A stretch of DNA of 64,000 bases from Streptomyces hydrogenans. GTDB lineage: Bacteria; Actinomycetota; Actinomycetes; Streptomycetales; Streptomycetaceae. Positions 8,878 through 17,935 of the stretch are shown piece by piece. Location: NCBI RefSeq assembly GCF_014656075.1, contig NZ_BNBS01000037.1, forward strand, positions 1 to 64,000, given 5' to 3'. Numbering within the stretch: position 1 is the first letter of the stretch; each line of letters begins with the position of its first letter. Made by a program: the position numbers and the translations under genes. Under the pieces are notes generated by a model. That model made no database searches and had not been told where the DNA came from. It saw only the letters and a program-made list of their open reading frames with translations.

Positions 8878-9251
8878 GACGGACAGGTGACGGCGGCGCG
8901 CGTGTGGCCCTCGGCGTTCACGCGCCGGTAGAAGTCCTGGAGGAACGCCAGGTCGGAGGCGAACAGGTCCTCGATGACGCCCGGGTGGATGTCGTCGACT
9001 GTGCCGATCCGGGTGACGACGCGGGAGATCAGCACCACCGACAGATAGGCGGAGTTCTCCCGGACCCGGTCGTCCCGCAGCGGCACCAACTCGTCGCGGG
9101 CGGTCGCGAGCCGCATGACGCCGTCGCGGTGGACGGTGCCCCGCTCGTCGACGTACCCGCGGGGCAGCCGGAACGGGAACTCGGTCCGCAGCCCGCGCGA
9201 CTCCTCGTCGTGCTCCGCGTGCGAGGGCGCCGCCGTCGTCGCGCGCCGCAT
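8826..9251 (-). CDS. T4-type baseplate protein with CxxC motif
   Basis: A 141-residue protein resembling the T4 bacteriophage base-plate family found in CIS clusters: an N-terminal FRLPRGYVDERGTVHRDG block (about residues 27-44), a central RVVTRIGTVD segment, and a C-terminal TCPSC metal-knuckle motif. The start at 9251 is fixed by an ATGA overlap with the tube gene stop. It is probably a chaperone or minor baseplate protein; no enzymatic motif is present. Family assignment is by pattern and position only. Confidence 0.75.
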   Translation of the reverse strand: MRRATTAAPSHAEHDEESRGLRTEFPFRLPRGYVDERGTVHRDGVMRLATARDELVPLRDDRVRENSAYLSVVLISRVVTRIGTVDDIHPGVIEDLFASDLAFLQDFYRRVNAEGHTRAAVTCPSCREEFAVDLAGGRLGE

Positions 9252-9694
9252 CAGTCGACGTCCATGCTCTCGTACGTGATCACCAGCTTCTCCGTCAGGA
9301 CGGAGGTGTCGCCGGCCTTGAGCGCGCCGATCTCCAGCGACTTGGGCCAGGCGTTGATGAGCTTGTAGCGCTTGATCGGGAGGCCCTCGTAGTCGTAGAC
9401 GATGATGGCGCCGTTGCGGCGCGCCTCGCCCATGCGGCCGAACCGGGACTCCTTGATCCACCGCTCGAAGCTGTTGTCCTCGGTGAGGCCGCGGGAGACC
9501 GTGACCTCGCCCGCCTTCGGCCGGCCGGGCAGCTTCTTGATCGCGTACTTTCCGTCCGCGGTGTTCTGCTTGAGCTCGATGACGTCCTGCTCCATCTTCA
9601 GGCCGCTCACCTCGGTGATCTGCCGGATGATGACGCTGTCGAACTCCAGGCCGAAGGAATGCCCGACGGAACTGTCGAGATCGGGAAGGGGCAC
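9251..9694 (-). CDS. Main inner tail tube protein (gp19 family)
   Basis: A 147-residue tube protein with the family pattern SFGLEFDSVIIRQITEVSGL at the N-terminus, a central RPKAGEVTVSRGLTEDNSFE block, and the typical EKLVITYESM C-terminal strand. The GTG at 9694 is chosen because a GAGGAG ribosome-binding site sits 7 bp upstream; a GTG at 9721 lies inside the sheath gene and lacks such a site. It is directly downstream of the sheath gene (10 bp), the usual order in Streptomyces CIS, so it is the likely main tube subunit that polymerises inside the sheath. Confidence 0.92.
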   Translation of the reverse strand: MPLPDLDSSVGHSFGLEFDSVIIRQITEVSGLKMEQDVIELKQNTADGKYAIKKLPGRPKAGEVTVSRGLTEDNSFERWIKESRFGRMGEARRNGAIIVYDYEGLPIKRYKLINAWPKSLEIGALKAGDTSVLTEKLVITYESMDVD

Positions 9695-9704
9695 GAGGGA
9701 CTCC

Positions 9705-11240
9705 TCACTCGTCGACGGCACCGGTGCCGCTGGTCAGCTGGGACAGCCGGAAGACCACGAACTCGGCCGGCCGGACCGGGGCGACGCCGATCTCGCAGAC
9801 CACATGGCCCGCGTCGACGCTCTCCGGCGGGTTCGTCTCGCGGTCGCACTTCACGTAGTACGCCTCGTCCGGGGTGAGCCCGAACAGCGCGCCCTTCCGC
9901 CACTCGTTGACGAGGAAGGCGCCGACGGTGCGGCGGATCCGGGCCCACAGGGCGTCGTCGTTCGGCTCGAACACCACCCACTGGGTGCCCGCGAGGATCG
10001 ACTCCTCCAGGTAGTTGAAGAGCCGCCGCACGTTGAGGTACCGCCAGGCCGGATCGGAGGACAGGGTGCGCGCGCCCCAGATCCGGATGCCGCGGCCGGG
10101 GAAGGCGCGGATGCAGTTGACGCCGATCGGGTTGAGCCGGTCGTGCTCGCCCTTGGTCAGCTGGGTCCGGAGCGACACGGCCCCCCGCACCACCTCGTTG
10201 GCCGGGGCCTTGTGCACCCCGCGCTGCTCGTCGTTGCGCGCCCAGATCCCGGCGACGTGGCCGCTCGGCGGGACCGGCGAGACCCGCCCGGTGGACGGGT
10301 CGGCGACGTCGATCCAGGGGTAGTACAGCGCCGCGTAGCGGGAGTCGTAACCGGCCCGCTCCGAGCGCCAGCCCGCGATCTCCTGGGGGCTGAGCCCCGG
10401 CGGCGGGTCGAGCACCGCGACCCGGTCGCCCATCAGCTCGCAGTGCGTGATGAGCGCCTGCTGCACGGCGATCACCCCGTCCAGGTCGACCAGCCCGCGC
10501 TCGTACGCGCTCATCAGGTCCGGCACCGCCACGGTGGTGACGTCCTCGACCGCCTCCAGTCCGCCGAGCCCCGAGCGGCGGTCGGCGTCGCCGACGTACA
10601 CCTCGGGGGAGAAGGGCGCGCCACCACCGGCCGGAGCGGGCAGGGCCGGGGCGAGCGTGACCGTCTGCGGAGCGGGGCGGGCCGGAGCGGCGCCGGTCCC
10701 GGGCTCGGTGATCTCGATGAGCGCGGAGGCGGCGTTGACGCGGGTGGCGACGTTCTCCTTGCTGCGCTTCGTGGTGACCGAGGGGTACGTCTCCACCGCC
10801 TCGCCGTCCCGCGCGACGACCAGCCGGAACGCGTCGGACGGCGGGTCGTCGCCCTCGACGTCCGCGACCTCGACGGTGATCGTGCCGGTGACGCCCGGGC
10901 GGGCGACGACCGAGTACGCGCCGATCGCGGTCGGGCCGGTGACCTCGTCGGAGGAGGCGGCCGGCGCGGTCGAGGTGCCGTCGTCGACGCGCACGACGTA
11001 GCAGGTCCCGCCGCCGTTGGCGAAGAAGCCGTACACCGAGGCGGCGAGGTACGTCCCCTCGACGAAGTCGCCGAAGCGGCTCACGAACTGGCTCCAGTTC
11101 GTGACGAGGGTCGGCTCGTCGAAGGGCCCCTTGCGGGCGAAGCCGACGAACGCGGCGACGGAGGTGCCCACCCCCTCGATCGGACGGGAGCCGGACTGGA
11201 CCTCTTCGACGTAGACGCCCGGGGACAGATACGACGGCAT
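9705..11240 (-). CDS. Contractile tail sheath protein
   Basis: A 511-residue sheath subunit. The N-terminus LSPGVYVEEV (residues 5-14) and GVGTSVAAFVGFA (24-36) are strongly conserved among phage and CIS sheaths. The C-terminal region (about 380-505) carries the conserved GIRIWGARTL, YLNVRRLFNYLEESI and FEPND segments that form the core of the contracting helix. The ATG at 11240 has a GAGGAGAG ribosome-binding site upstream and heads the minus-strand structural operon. Its contraction drives tube and spike through the target membrane, or inside the producer in cytoplasmic systems. Confidence 0.97.
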   Translation of the reverse strand: MPSYLSPGVYVEEVQSGSRPIEGVGTSVAAFVGFARKGPFDEPTLVTNWSQFVSRFGDFVEGTYLAASVYGFFANGGGTCYVVRVDDGTSTAPAASSDEVTGPTAIGAYSVVARPGVTGTITVEVADVEGDDPPSDAFRLVVARDGEAVETYPSVTTKRSKENVATRVNAASALIEITEPGTGAAPARPAPQTVTLAPALPAPAGGGAPFSPEVYVGDADRRSGLGGLEAVEDVTTVAVPDLMSAYERGLVDLDGVIAVQQALITHCELMGDRVAVLDPPPGLSPQEIAGWRSERAGYDSRYAALYYPWIDVADPSTGRVSPVPPSGHVAGIWARNDEQRGVHKAPANEVVRGAVSLRTQLTKGEHDRLNPIGVNCIRAFPGRGIRIWGARTLSSDPAWRYLNVRRLFNYLEESILAGTQWVVFEPNDDALWARIRRTVGAFLVNEWRKGALFGLTPDEAYYVKCDRETNPPESVDAGHVVCEIGVAPVRPAEFVVFRLSQLTSGTGAVDE

Positions 11241-11475
11241 ACGGTGCTCGCTCTCCTCTACGTCACTCCTCGACCGGGGAACCGCTCCCGCTGAACCGGG
11301 CCATTCTCACCACCGGGACGATCACCCGGAACGGATGATCGGCCGCCCGCCTGGGCAGCGTGAACTGCCCGAAGGTGCAAGGGAGTCGGCGCCACGAGGG
11401 ACCCCCGCCGCTCTGCTCGCGGGACGGACCGGCGGGCAGCCTGGCCGTGCGGCCACGGCTACCGGGAGGGGACGG
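11241..11475. promoter_or_regulatory. Divergent promoter region between sheath operon and effector gene
   Basis: These 235 bp separate the start of the minus-strand sheath operon from the plus-strand effector gene and must hold promoters for both. The only clear elements are the two ribosome-binding sites: GAGGAGAG before the sheath and GGGAGGGG before the effector ATG. No clear -10/-35 pair or operator was recognised. Confidence 0.5.
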
Positions 11476-14400
11476 ATGAAGGAGGTCCCGGAGAAGAAGC
11501 CGACCGGACGGACGCAAGCCGACACCCCGGCCCCCGCTCCCGCACCCGGCCTCTCCCCGCACAGCGTGCAGCGCCTCCAGGGCGCGGTGGGCAACGCGGC
11601 GGTGGCCCGCCTCGTGGCCCAGCGCTACACGGCCCCGGTGAAGACCCCCGCGAACGCCGCGCCCGGATTCCGCCGGGTCGGCGCGGACGTGGCGGCGAAG
11701 AAGCGCACCATGGCCGCGCACGCGCCGGCCGCCGCCGAGTCGAAGTCGGCGCAGGACGCGGCGGTCGCGCCTCCCGACGACAAGGAGGCGCAGGGCAAGG
11801 CCGCGAACGCCGAGAAGATGAACGCGGCGAAACCGGGGGAGTTCGACAAGGCGGCCTTCGTCGCGGCCGTCGACAAGGCGATCGAGGCGCAGGCGCCGAA
11901 GAACCTCGACGAGGCCGACAAGTTCTCCAAGTCCGGCAAGGCCGACAAGGTGAAGGACGAGGTCGACGGCAAGGTCACCGACGGCAAGAACACCTCCGCC
12001 AAGGACATCGAGACCACGACGAAGGCCCCGCCGGACACGTCGGCGGCGAAGGACAAGCCCGTCACGCCGATGACCCCGGACAACGCGCCCGGAAACCCGG
12101 GTGCCCCGAGCGCCGCCGACGCGATCCCGGAGAAGCAGCCACCCGCGGTCACGGACTTCTCCCAGGGCCCGGCGGAGAACGACAAGGCGATGGCCGACGC
12201 CGAGGTCACCGAGGAACAGCTGGCCAAGGGCAACGAGCCGGAGTTCGACGACGCCCTGAAGGCGAAGAAGACGGCGGAGACGGACTCCGCGAAGGCCCCG
12301 GGCAAGGCGCACACGGCCGAGGACCAGCAGCTGGCGACGGCGAAGGCGGGCGCGGCCGCGGCGGGCGCCCAGGCCATGAACACCCTGACGGCCACCCGGG
12401 CGGCGGCGGGGAAGGCGGTCGACGGCGGCAAGGGCGAGACGAAGTCGAAGGACGAGCGGAAGCGGGCCGAGGTCACCGCGAAGCTCCAGAAGGTCTTCGA
12501 CGCGACGAAGAAGGACGTCGAGACGACGCTGACGGGCCTCGACCAGAAGGTCGACACCGCGTTCACCACCGGTGAGAAGTCCGCGCGGGACGCCTTCACG
12601 GCCGACCACAAGGCCCGCATGAAGAAGTACAAGGACAAGCGGTACGGGGGCTTCCTCGGCAAGGGCCGCTGGCTGAAGGACAAGTTCGCCGGCATGCCCC
12701 AGGAGGCGAACGACCTCTACCAGGAGTCACGCAAGCTGTACGTCGCCCGCATGCGCACGGTCATCTCGTCCGTGGCGGACATGATCGGCGTGGAACTGGG
12801 CCGCGCGAAGACGCGGATTGCCCAGGGCAGGTCGGACCTCAAGGCGGAGGTCGACAAACTCCCCGCCGACCTCAAGTCCTTCGGCGAGGAGGCCCAGCAG
12901 GACTTCGCGGGCAAGTTCGAGGACCTGGAAGCGAGCGTCGACGAGAAGTCGCAGCAGCTGGTCCAGGACCTGGCGAACAAGTACACGGCCGCGCTCAACG
13001 CGGTGGACGAGGAGATCAAGAAGCTCCAGGAGGCCAACAAGGGCCTCATCGACAAGGCGAAGGACGCGATCGTCGGCGTCATCAAGACGATCAACGAACT
13101 GAAGAACCTCCTCCTCGGCATCCTGGCCAAGGCCGCCTCGGCCATCATGAAGATCATCAAGGACCCGATCGGCTTCCTGGGCAACCTGGTCAAGGCGGTG
13201 GGCGCCGGCCTCAACCTCTTCGTCGCCAACATCGGCGACCACCTGAAGAAGGGCCTCGTCTCCTGGCTCCTGGGCACCGCCACCAAGGCCGGCCTGGAGA
13301 TCCCCGAACGCTTCGACCTCCGCGGCATCATCACCCTCATCACCTCCCTCCTCGGCCTCACCTGGGACAACATCCGCACCCGCATCACCCGCAAGGGCGT
13401 CCCGGAAGAGGCGATGACGGCGGTCGAGACGTCGGTCCCGGTCGCCCAGTCCCTGGCGAAGGAGGGCCCGGCGGGCGCGGTCAAGGAGATCGAGGCGGAA
13501 GCGGGCGACCTCAAATCGACGATCCTCTCCAAACTGACGGAATACCTGGTCCCCACCGTCATCATCGCCGGCGTCACCTGGATCCTCTCCCTCCTCAACC
13601 CCGCCTCCGCCTTCGTCCGCGCGGTCAAGGGCATCATCGACATCGTCACCTTCGTCGTGAACCAGGGCGCCCAGATAGCCGACTTCGTCAACGCCGTCCT
13701 GGACGCGGTCATAGAAATAGCCAACGGCGGCGCGGCCGGCGTCCCCAAGATGGTGGAAACCGCCCTCGCCGCCAGCATCCCCCTCCTGATCGGCTTCCTC
13801 GCCGCCCTCCTGGGCATCGGCAACCTCGCCAACAAGGTTAAGTCCGTCTTTCAGGCGGTCTCGAAGCCGGTCAACCGAGCCATCGACAAGATCGTCGACT
13901 TTATAGCCAAGAAGGGTAGGGCGCTCTGGCAGAAGCTGAAAGGGAAGAGTGGTAAGCCCAGTGATGCTGTGAAGGGGTCGCAAAGGAAGGGTGCAGACCC
14001 TAAGAGCGCCGAAGGAGACAAGAGTGATCGACTGAAGCGGGCCGTGGCGGAGGCCGAGGCTCTGATGGATGGTAGGCAGCGTCTGGGGGCGATTCTCAAT
14101 GCCCGCTTGGGGTTGATCAAACGCAAGCATCGGCTGGCTGAACTTCGAGCATCGAGAATCGGTGAATCGTATACATGGAAGATATTTGCCAAGGTTAACC
14201 CGGAGGCGGAATTTAGAGTCTTCTCGCTACCTGATGAAGCTAGGGACCTGCGTGCAGCGATAGGGCGCCGTTTGGAGGAGCTGCCCAGTGCGAAATATCA
14301 TGGAGAGAGATTCCTGCCGGAAGTCAAGCGTATCGTGGATGAAATGCCAGAGGTGAAGCGTTCGAAGGGGGAAGGGTTCGAACTGCTTTGGGAGCCCATG

Positions 14401-15102
14401 TCGGAAGACATTTGCATTCTCTTCGTGGTAATAAATGGGAAGTCTGTCGATCCTTCTCCGATCGGTTACGTGCATTGGCTTCGGGATTATATGAACATGG
14501 GCAGGGAGGAGGAAGGGCATCAGCAGGATGTCTGGGTCGACCTTCCTGACGCGAAGTTCTCTTACGTCCATGATTTGGACGGTCAGAAGGTTCCGAGATA
14601 TGTGGTTCGAAACACTACGGAGGTCGATCGGGGGAACATTAAGAGTGGAAATGGGATTCCGAAAAGTAAAGTCAAGGGTACCGTCGACGAAGCGATGCAC
14701 GTGAATGGCTCGAACAAAGGTAGCCCCTGGGTCTCGGCCACTACGGTTCCCTCTGGGGATGTTCGAAATCCGCACGGCGAGATGTTCGGCAAGAAGAAGG
14801 AGCGGATAGAAATCGATTTGGCCTACATTAATTCTAATAATTTGAGGAATCTCACCACGGTGGAGTCGCATCAGAAGTACCTATTGAAGAAGAATACGAG
14901 TTCGGATCGGGCGGTGAGGGCGGTTCGTGACACGATTCGCACGCAGGAGGTTCTGATCTTCGGTGCGATTCCGAAAGCTGCTATCCAGGATCTTTCGGAG
15001 GAGAAGATTGATGAGGCGCGTGCTGACTACAAGAGGAGTCGTGGTGTGTATTTTGGGAAGGGTGATGGGATCCTCAAAGTGATGCCTGGCGAGGGTGAGT
15101 AG
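11476..15102 (+). CDS. CIS-associated polymorphic effector with a putative ADP-ribosyltransferase C-terminus
   Basis: A 1208-residue protein. The ATG at 11476 follows GGGAGGGG. Residues 31-50 carry the tag VQRLQGAVGNAAVARLVAQR, also seen in the DUF4157 protein of this cluster. Residues ~60-360 are Lys/Ala/Asp-rich and disordered; ~380-560 are coiled coil; ~560-800 hold hydrophobic helices suggestive of membrane contact. After a KKGRALWQKLKG junction (~820) the codon usage becomes AT-rich and a new domain begins. The C-terminus matches the R-S-E layout of cholera-toxin-like ARTs: Arg1045 (VVRNT), a following IKSGNGIP, SPWVSATT (Ser1087) and TQEVLIFGAIP (Glu1158). The residue two before Glu is Thr, not Glu or Gln. 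Enzyme activity is inferred from this pattern only. An ART-like fold is likely, exact target unknown. Confidence 0.75.
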   Translation: MKEVPEKKPTGRTQADTPAPAPAPGLSPHSVQRLQGAVGNAAVARLVAQRYTAPVKTPANAAPGFRRVGADVAAKKRTMAAHAPAAAESKSAQDAAVAPPDDKEAQGKAANAEKMNAAKPGEFDKAAFVAAVDKAIEAQAPKNLDEADKFSKSGKADKVKDEVDGKVTDGKNTSAKDIETTTKAPPDTSAAKDKPVTPMTPDNAPGNPGAPSAADAIPEKQPPAVTDFSQGPAENDKAMADAEVTEEQLAKGNEPEFDDALKAKKTAETDSAKAPGKAHTAEDQQLATAKAGAAAAGAQAMNTLTATRAAAGKAVDGGKGETKSKDERKRAEVTAKLQKVFDATKKDVETTLTGLDQKVDTAFTTGEKSARDAFTADHKARMKKYKDKRYGGFLGKGRWLKDKFAGMPQEANDLYQESRKLYVARMRTVISSVADMIGVELGRAKTRIAQGRSDLKAEVDKLPADLKSFGEEAQQDFAGKFEDLEASVDEKSQQLVQDLANKYTAALNAVDEEIKKLQEANKGLIDKAKDAIVGVIKTINELKNLLLGILAKAASAIMKIIKDPIGFLGNLVKAVGAGLNLFVANIGDHLKKGLVSWLLGTATKAGLEIPERFDLRGIITLITSLLGLTWDNIRTRITRKGVPEEAMTAVETSVPVAQSLAKEGPAGAVKEIEAEAGDLKSTILSKLTEYLVPTVIIAGVTWILSLLNPASAFVRAVKGIIDIVTFVVNQGAQIADFVNAVLDAVIEIANGGAAGVPKMVETALAASIPLLIGFLAALLGIGNLANKVKSVFQAVSKPVNRAIDKIVDFIAKKGRALWQKLKGKSGKPSDAVKGSQRKGADPKSAEGDKSDRLKRAVAEAEALMDGRQRLGAILNARLGLIKRKHRLAELRASRIGESYTWKIFAKVNPEAEFRVFSLPDEARDLRAAIGRRLEELPSAKYHGERFLPEVKRIVDEMPEVKRSKGEGFELLWEPMSEDICILFVVINGKSVDPSPIGYVHWLRDYMNMGREEEGHQQDVWVDLPDAKFSYVHDLDGQKVPRYVVRNTTEVDRGNIKSGNGIPKSKVKGTVDEAMHVNGSNKGSPWVSATTVPSGDVRNPHGEMFGKKKERIEIDLAYINSNNLRNLTTVESHQKYLLKKNTSSDRAVRAVRDTIRTQEVLIFGAIPKAAIQDLSEEKIDEARADYKRSRGVYFGKGDGILKVMPGEGE

Positions 15103-15120
15103 GGCAACTTCAATGAAAGG

Positions 15121-15888
15121 ATGGCTAGCGTGCACTACTGGCAGCAGTTCAAGCTTCGTGACGAGGTTCTGGAGGTGCTGCGCCTCGAGCTGCTGGGGCC
15201 GCGCGAAAGTAAGGAGGTGCCGGAAGCATTCCATGCGCTGCTTCGTAGTGGCGACGCTGATGCCGTGTGTGTGGCGATCAATTACTACTCCAGCGCTGCA
15301 TCCTCTGTTCGATTTGGCGGGGTTAATCGGTTCGACGCTGAGGAGACTGAAGTTCTTGAACGGGCGCGCGCTGTGCTGCGCAATGAGTTGAATGGTGATG
15401 ATCGAGAGGGAGGAGGGATATCGGAAGGGCGCGTGACTACGGCGCTGTCTGCCATCGTCGATCTGGTGGAGCCGACCCAAGACACGCAGTTGGTCTTGAA
15501 AGCTCTTTCCTTCGTTCGGTCGGAGGAGGGTCTGGAGAGCGCTGGATATGCGGCTGCCCGTGTGCTTGAGGTATTGCCATCAGGCGGCGAGGAGTCGGAG
15601 AGTTTGATCGCGGCCCTGGCGCTGGTGGCTTTCGATGAATCCATTCCGCACCGCAGTCGATGGCCGGCGCTGGGTGCTATAGGAATGTCTCCGTCTCCTA
15701 CGGCTGTCAACTGGCTGTTGCAGGCGCTGAATTCCGGAGACATAGAGATTCAGGCGATAGCGGGTACGGCTCTGGCGGAGATGGATATGGGGCGATTTAG
15801 GCCGCTACTGGAACGTACGGTCGCCACGTGGCCCGAGGTCAGAGAATATCCTGCGTATCAGTTTCTCGAACTTCTCAGGGAAGGGTGA
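15121..15888 (+). CDS. HEAT-like repeat protein, candidate immunity to the effector
   Basis: A 255-residue soluble protein with alternating helix-length segments rich in Ala and Leu (about residues 120-245, e.g. AGYAAARVLEVLP and QAIAGTALAEMD), consistent with HEAT/ARM-type repeats. No signal peptide or membrane segment. It starts 18 bp after the effector stop on the same strand and shares its unusually low GC content. This is the usual arrangement for a toxin-immunity pair. The start is ambiguous: ATG at 15121 or GTG at 15130, the latter having AAAGGA at better spacing. Immunity function is inference from position. Confidence 0.65.
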   Translation: MASVHYWQQFKLRDEVLEVLRLELLGPRESKEVPEAFHALLRSGDADAVCVAINYYSSAASSVRFGGVNRFDAEETEVLERARAVLRNELNGDDREGGGISEGRVTTALSAIVDLVEPTQDTQLVLKALSFVRSEEGLESAGYAAARVLEVLPSGGEESESLIAALALVAFDESIPHRSRWPALGAIGMSPSPTAVNWLLQALNSGDIEIQAIAGTALAEMDMGRFRPLLERTVATWPEVREYPAYQFLELLREG

Positions 15889-15919
15889 AGGTTCTCTCTT
15901 GTTTGAAAAATCGGGAATC

Positions 15920-17935
15920 CTATATCACTTTTTCATGTCCAGGCAGAAGGTTGGCGTATCTTCCGAACTCCGACGCCAAAGTCAGCCGCCCCAGTTTCTG
16001 GTACTCCCTCTGTACCGCGTGGATCAGCATCGGCATTGTCAGGGGGCCGGCCGCCTCCGCCGCCAAGTACGCCGCTGTCACCGCGATCGAGCGGATGTTG
16101 CCGCCCGACAGTTCGAAGGCCTCCGCGCAGAAGGGGAGGTCCAGGTCGGTGGCTCTGGGGAGATGGGGGCCGAGGGTGCGGTCCCAGAGGGTGAGGCGTT
16201 GGGGGGTGTCGGGGACGGGGAAGTCGACGATGAGGTCTAGGCGGCGGGTGAAGGCGTCGTCCAGGTTGGCTCGGAGGTTGGTGGCCAGGATGGCCAGGCC
16301 GTCGAAGGACTCCATGCGCTGGAGGAGGTACGCGGACTCCACGTTCGCGTAGCGGTCGTGGGCGTCCTTCACGTCCGAGCGCTTGCCGAAGACGGCGTCC
16401 GCCTCGTCGAAGAGGAGGACGCCGTTGACGCCCGCCGCTTCCGTGAAGATGCGTTCCAGGTTCTTCTCCGTCTCGCCCACGTACTTGTCGATGACCGTCG
16501 CCAGGTCGACCGTGTACAGGTCCAGGCCCAGGTCCGCTGCGATCACCTCCGCGGACATTGTTTTGCCCGTGCCCGAGTCGCCGGCGAACAGGGCTGCTAC
16601 TCCTCGGCCCCTGCCTCCTCCCGGGCGCATCGACCAGGTGCCCAGGACGTGGTCGCGGTGGCGGGCGCGGGAGGTCAGTTCGCGGAGCTGGGTCTCGGTG
16701 TCCGGCGGGAGCACCAGGTCCTGCCAGGTGACGGTGGGTTCGATGCGGCGGGCCAGGCGGTCCAGGCCGGCCGCGTTCTGGGCCCGGGCGCCCTGGCGGA
16801 CGTGGTCGGCCGAGAGCGGGGCGGCCTCCACGCAAGCCTTCTGCACCGCCGCCTTCGCCGCCCGCACGACCTGCTCCGGGGTGAGGAGAAAGGGGGAGAG
16901 GAGCTCCTGGACGGGGAGGGACACCTCCTCGGCCGCGCTCTCGTACCACAGCGCCGCCCGCGCCTCCGGGTCCACCCTGGGTGCACGGAGCAGCAGCGGC
17001 GGGGCCGTCGACCACGCCGCGTCCCAGGGCAGGCGGCCGACCATGACCACCGGGACCGGCAGGTCGGTCACCGCGCGCAGCAGGCCGGGGCGCTCCCGGG
17101 CCACCGCGTCCACCGGCGCGCAGACCAGGCCTGCGCCCGTCAGGCGGGCCTCGCGGAGGAGACAGCGGACGGCCTCCGCCGGGGCCGGGTCCTCGGCCAG
17201 TCGCGCCAGGTCGACGGCGAGGACCGTCCGGTCCGCCGCCTCCAGGGCCGACGCGGCCAGGGCCGTACCCGCACCGCCCTGGTCCTCCTGGAGGTAGACC
17301 AGGCCGGAGGAGTCCGAGGACAGGAAGCGGGCCAGGGGAGCCGGGTCGCCCACTCCCCGGATCGCCTCCCACGGGGCCCGTACCTCGGCGAGCCGCGGGT
17401 CCGGGGTGTCGTCGCCCAGCAGATAGGCCGTCACCCGGTCGGGGACCCGCAGCGCGCGGCCCAGGAAGGGGCGGTCCCGGTCCTCCACCAGGAGCAGGCC
17501 GCCGGCCCGCAGCGGGGCCCGCTCGCCGAGTCGCGCCCGCGCCTCCCGGTCCGCGTGCGGCATGCCGCACAGGCCGAGGGCCAGGCCGGCCGAGGGCCTG
17601 CGCCGGGTCACGTCGTCGTTGAGGTAGCCGTAGAACGACTCGAAGCGGTCGTCCAGGTCCGGGAGCAGCGCGATCAGCAGGATGTCCACGTCCAGGGCGG
17701 ACAGGCCGAAGTCCCGTGCCAGCGAGCCCAGTCGGGAGTCCGGGGCGGCCCGGCCCGTCGGCTCCGGCGGCGGAAAGGATCGCGGCGCGTCCAGCAGCCG
17801 CTCCACCGCCTCCTCCGTGAGGTACAGGCCGCGGAAGGCGTCGTCCGGGTCCGGGTCCGTCGCGCGGCGGGCCTCCACCGCACGCCGGATCCTCAGCTCC
17901 ATCTCGCGTGCCAGGGAGAGGAGTCCGGCGGTCAC
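15920..17935 (-). CDS. CIS AAA+ ATPase
   Basis: A 671-residue protein with an N-terminal helical domain typical of CIS-associated ATPases and a C-terminal AAA+ module: Walker A GDSGTGKT (residues 452-459), Walker B LLFDEADAVF (about 508-517), sensor 1 ILATN and an arginine-finger region FTRRLD. AAA+ proteins of the Pvc15/Afp15 type are present in nearly all eCIS and are proposed to help assembly or cargo loading. Start is GTG at 17935, overlapping the DUF4255 stop (GTGA). The last codons lie in the AT-richer segment that holds the effector and immunity genes, so the recombination edge falls at the 3' end of this gene. Confidence 0.93.
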   Translation of the reverse strand: MTAGLLSLAREMELRIRRAVEARRATDPDPDDAFRGLYLTEEAVERLLDAPRSFPPPEPTGRAAPDSRLGSLARDFGLSALDVDILLIALLPDLDDRFESFYGYLNDDVTRRRPSAGLALGLCGMPHADREARARLGERAPLRAGGLLLVEDRDRPFLGRALRVPDRVTAYLLGDDTPDPRLAEVRAPWEAIRGVGDPAPLARFLSSDSSGLVYLQEDQGGAGTALAASALEAADRTVLAVDLARLAEDPAPAEAVRCLLREARLTGAGLVCAPVDAVARERPGLLRAVTDLPVPVVMVGRLPWDAAWSTAPPLLLRAPRVDPEARAALWYESAAEEVSLPVQELLSPFLLTPEQVVRAAKAAVQKACVEAAPLSADHVRQGARAQNAAGLDRLARRIEPTVTWQDLVLPPDTETQLRELTSRARHRDHVLGTWSMRPGGGRGRGVAALFAGDSGTGKTMSAEVIAADLGLDLYTVDLATVIDKYVGETEKNLERIFTEAAGVNGVLLFDEADAVFGKRSDVKDAHDRYANVESAYLLQRMESFDGLAILATNLRANLDDAFTRRLDLIVDFPVPDTPQRLTLWDRTLGPHLPRATDLDLPFCAEAFELSGGNIRSIAVTAAYLAAEAAGPLTMPMLIHAVQREYQKLGRLTLASEFGRYANLLPGHEKVI

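Noticed and set aside
9695..9721. Upstream GTG (9721) as start of the tube gene
   Set aside because: It lies within the sheath gene and lacks a ribosome-binding site; GTG 9694 has GAGGAG at correct spacing and fits the family N-terminus.
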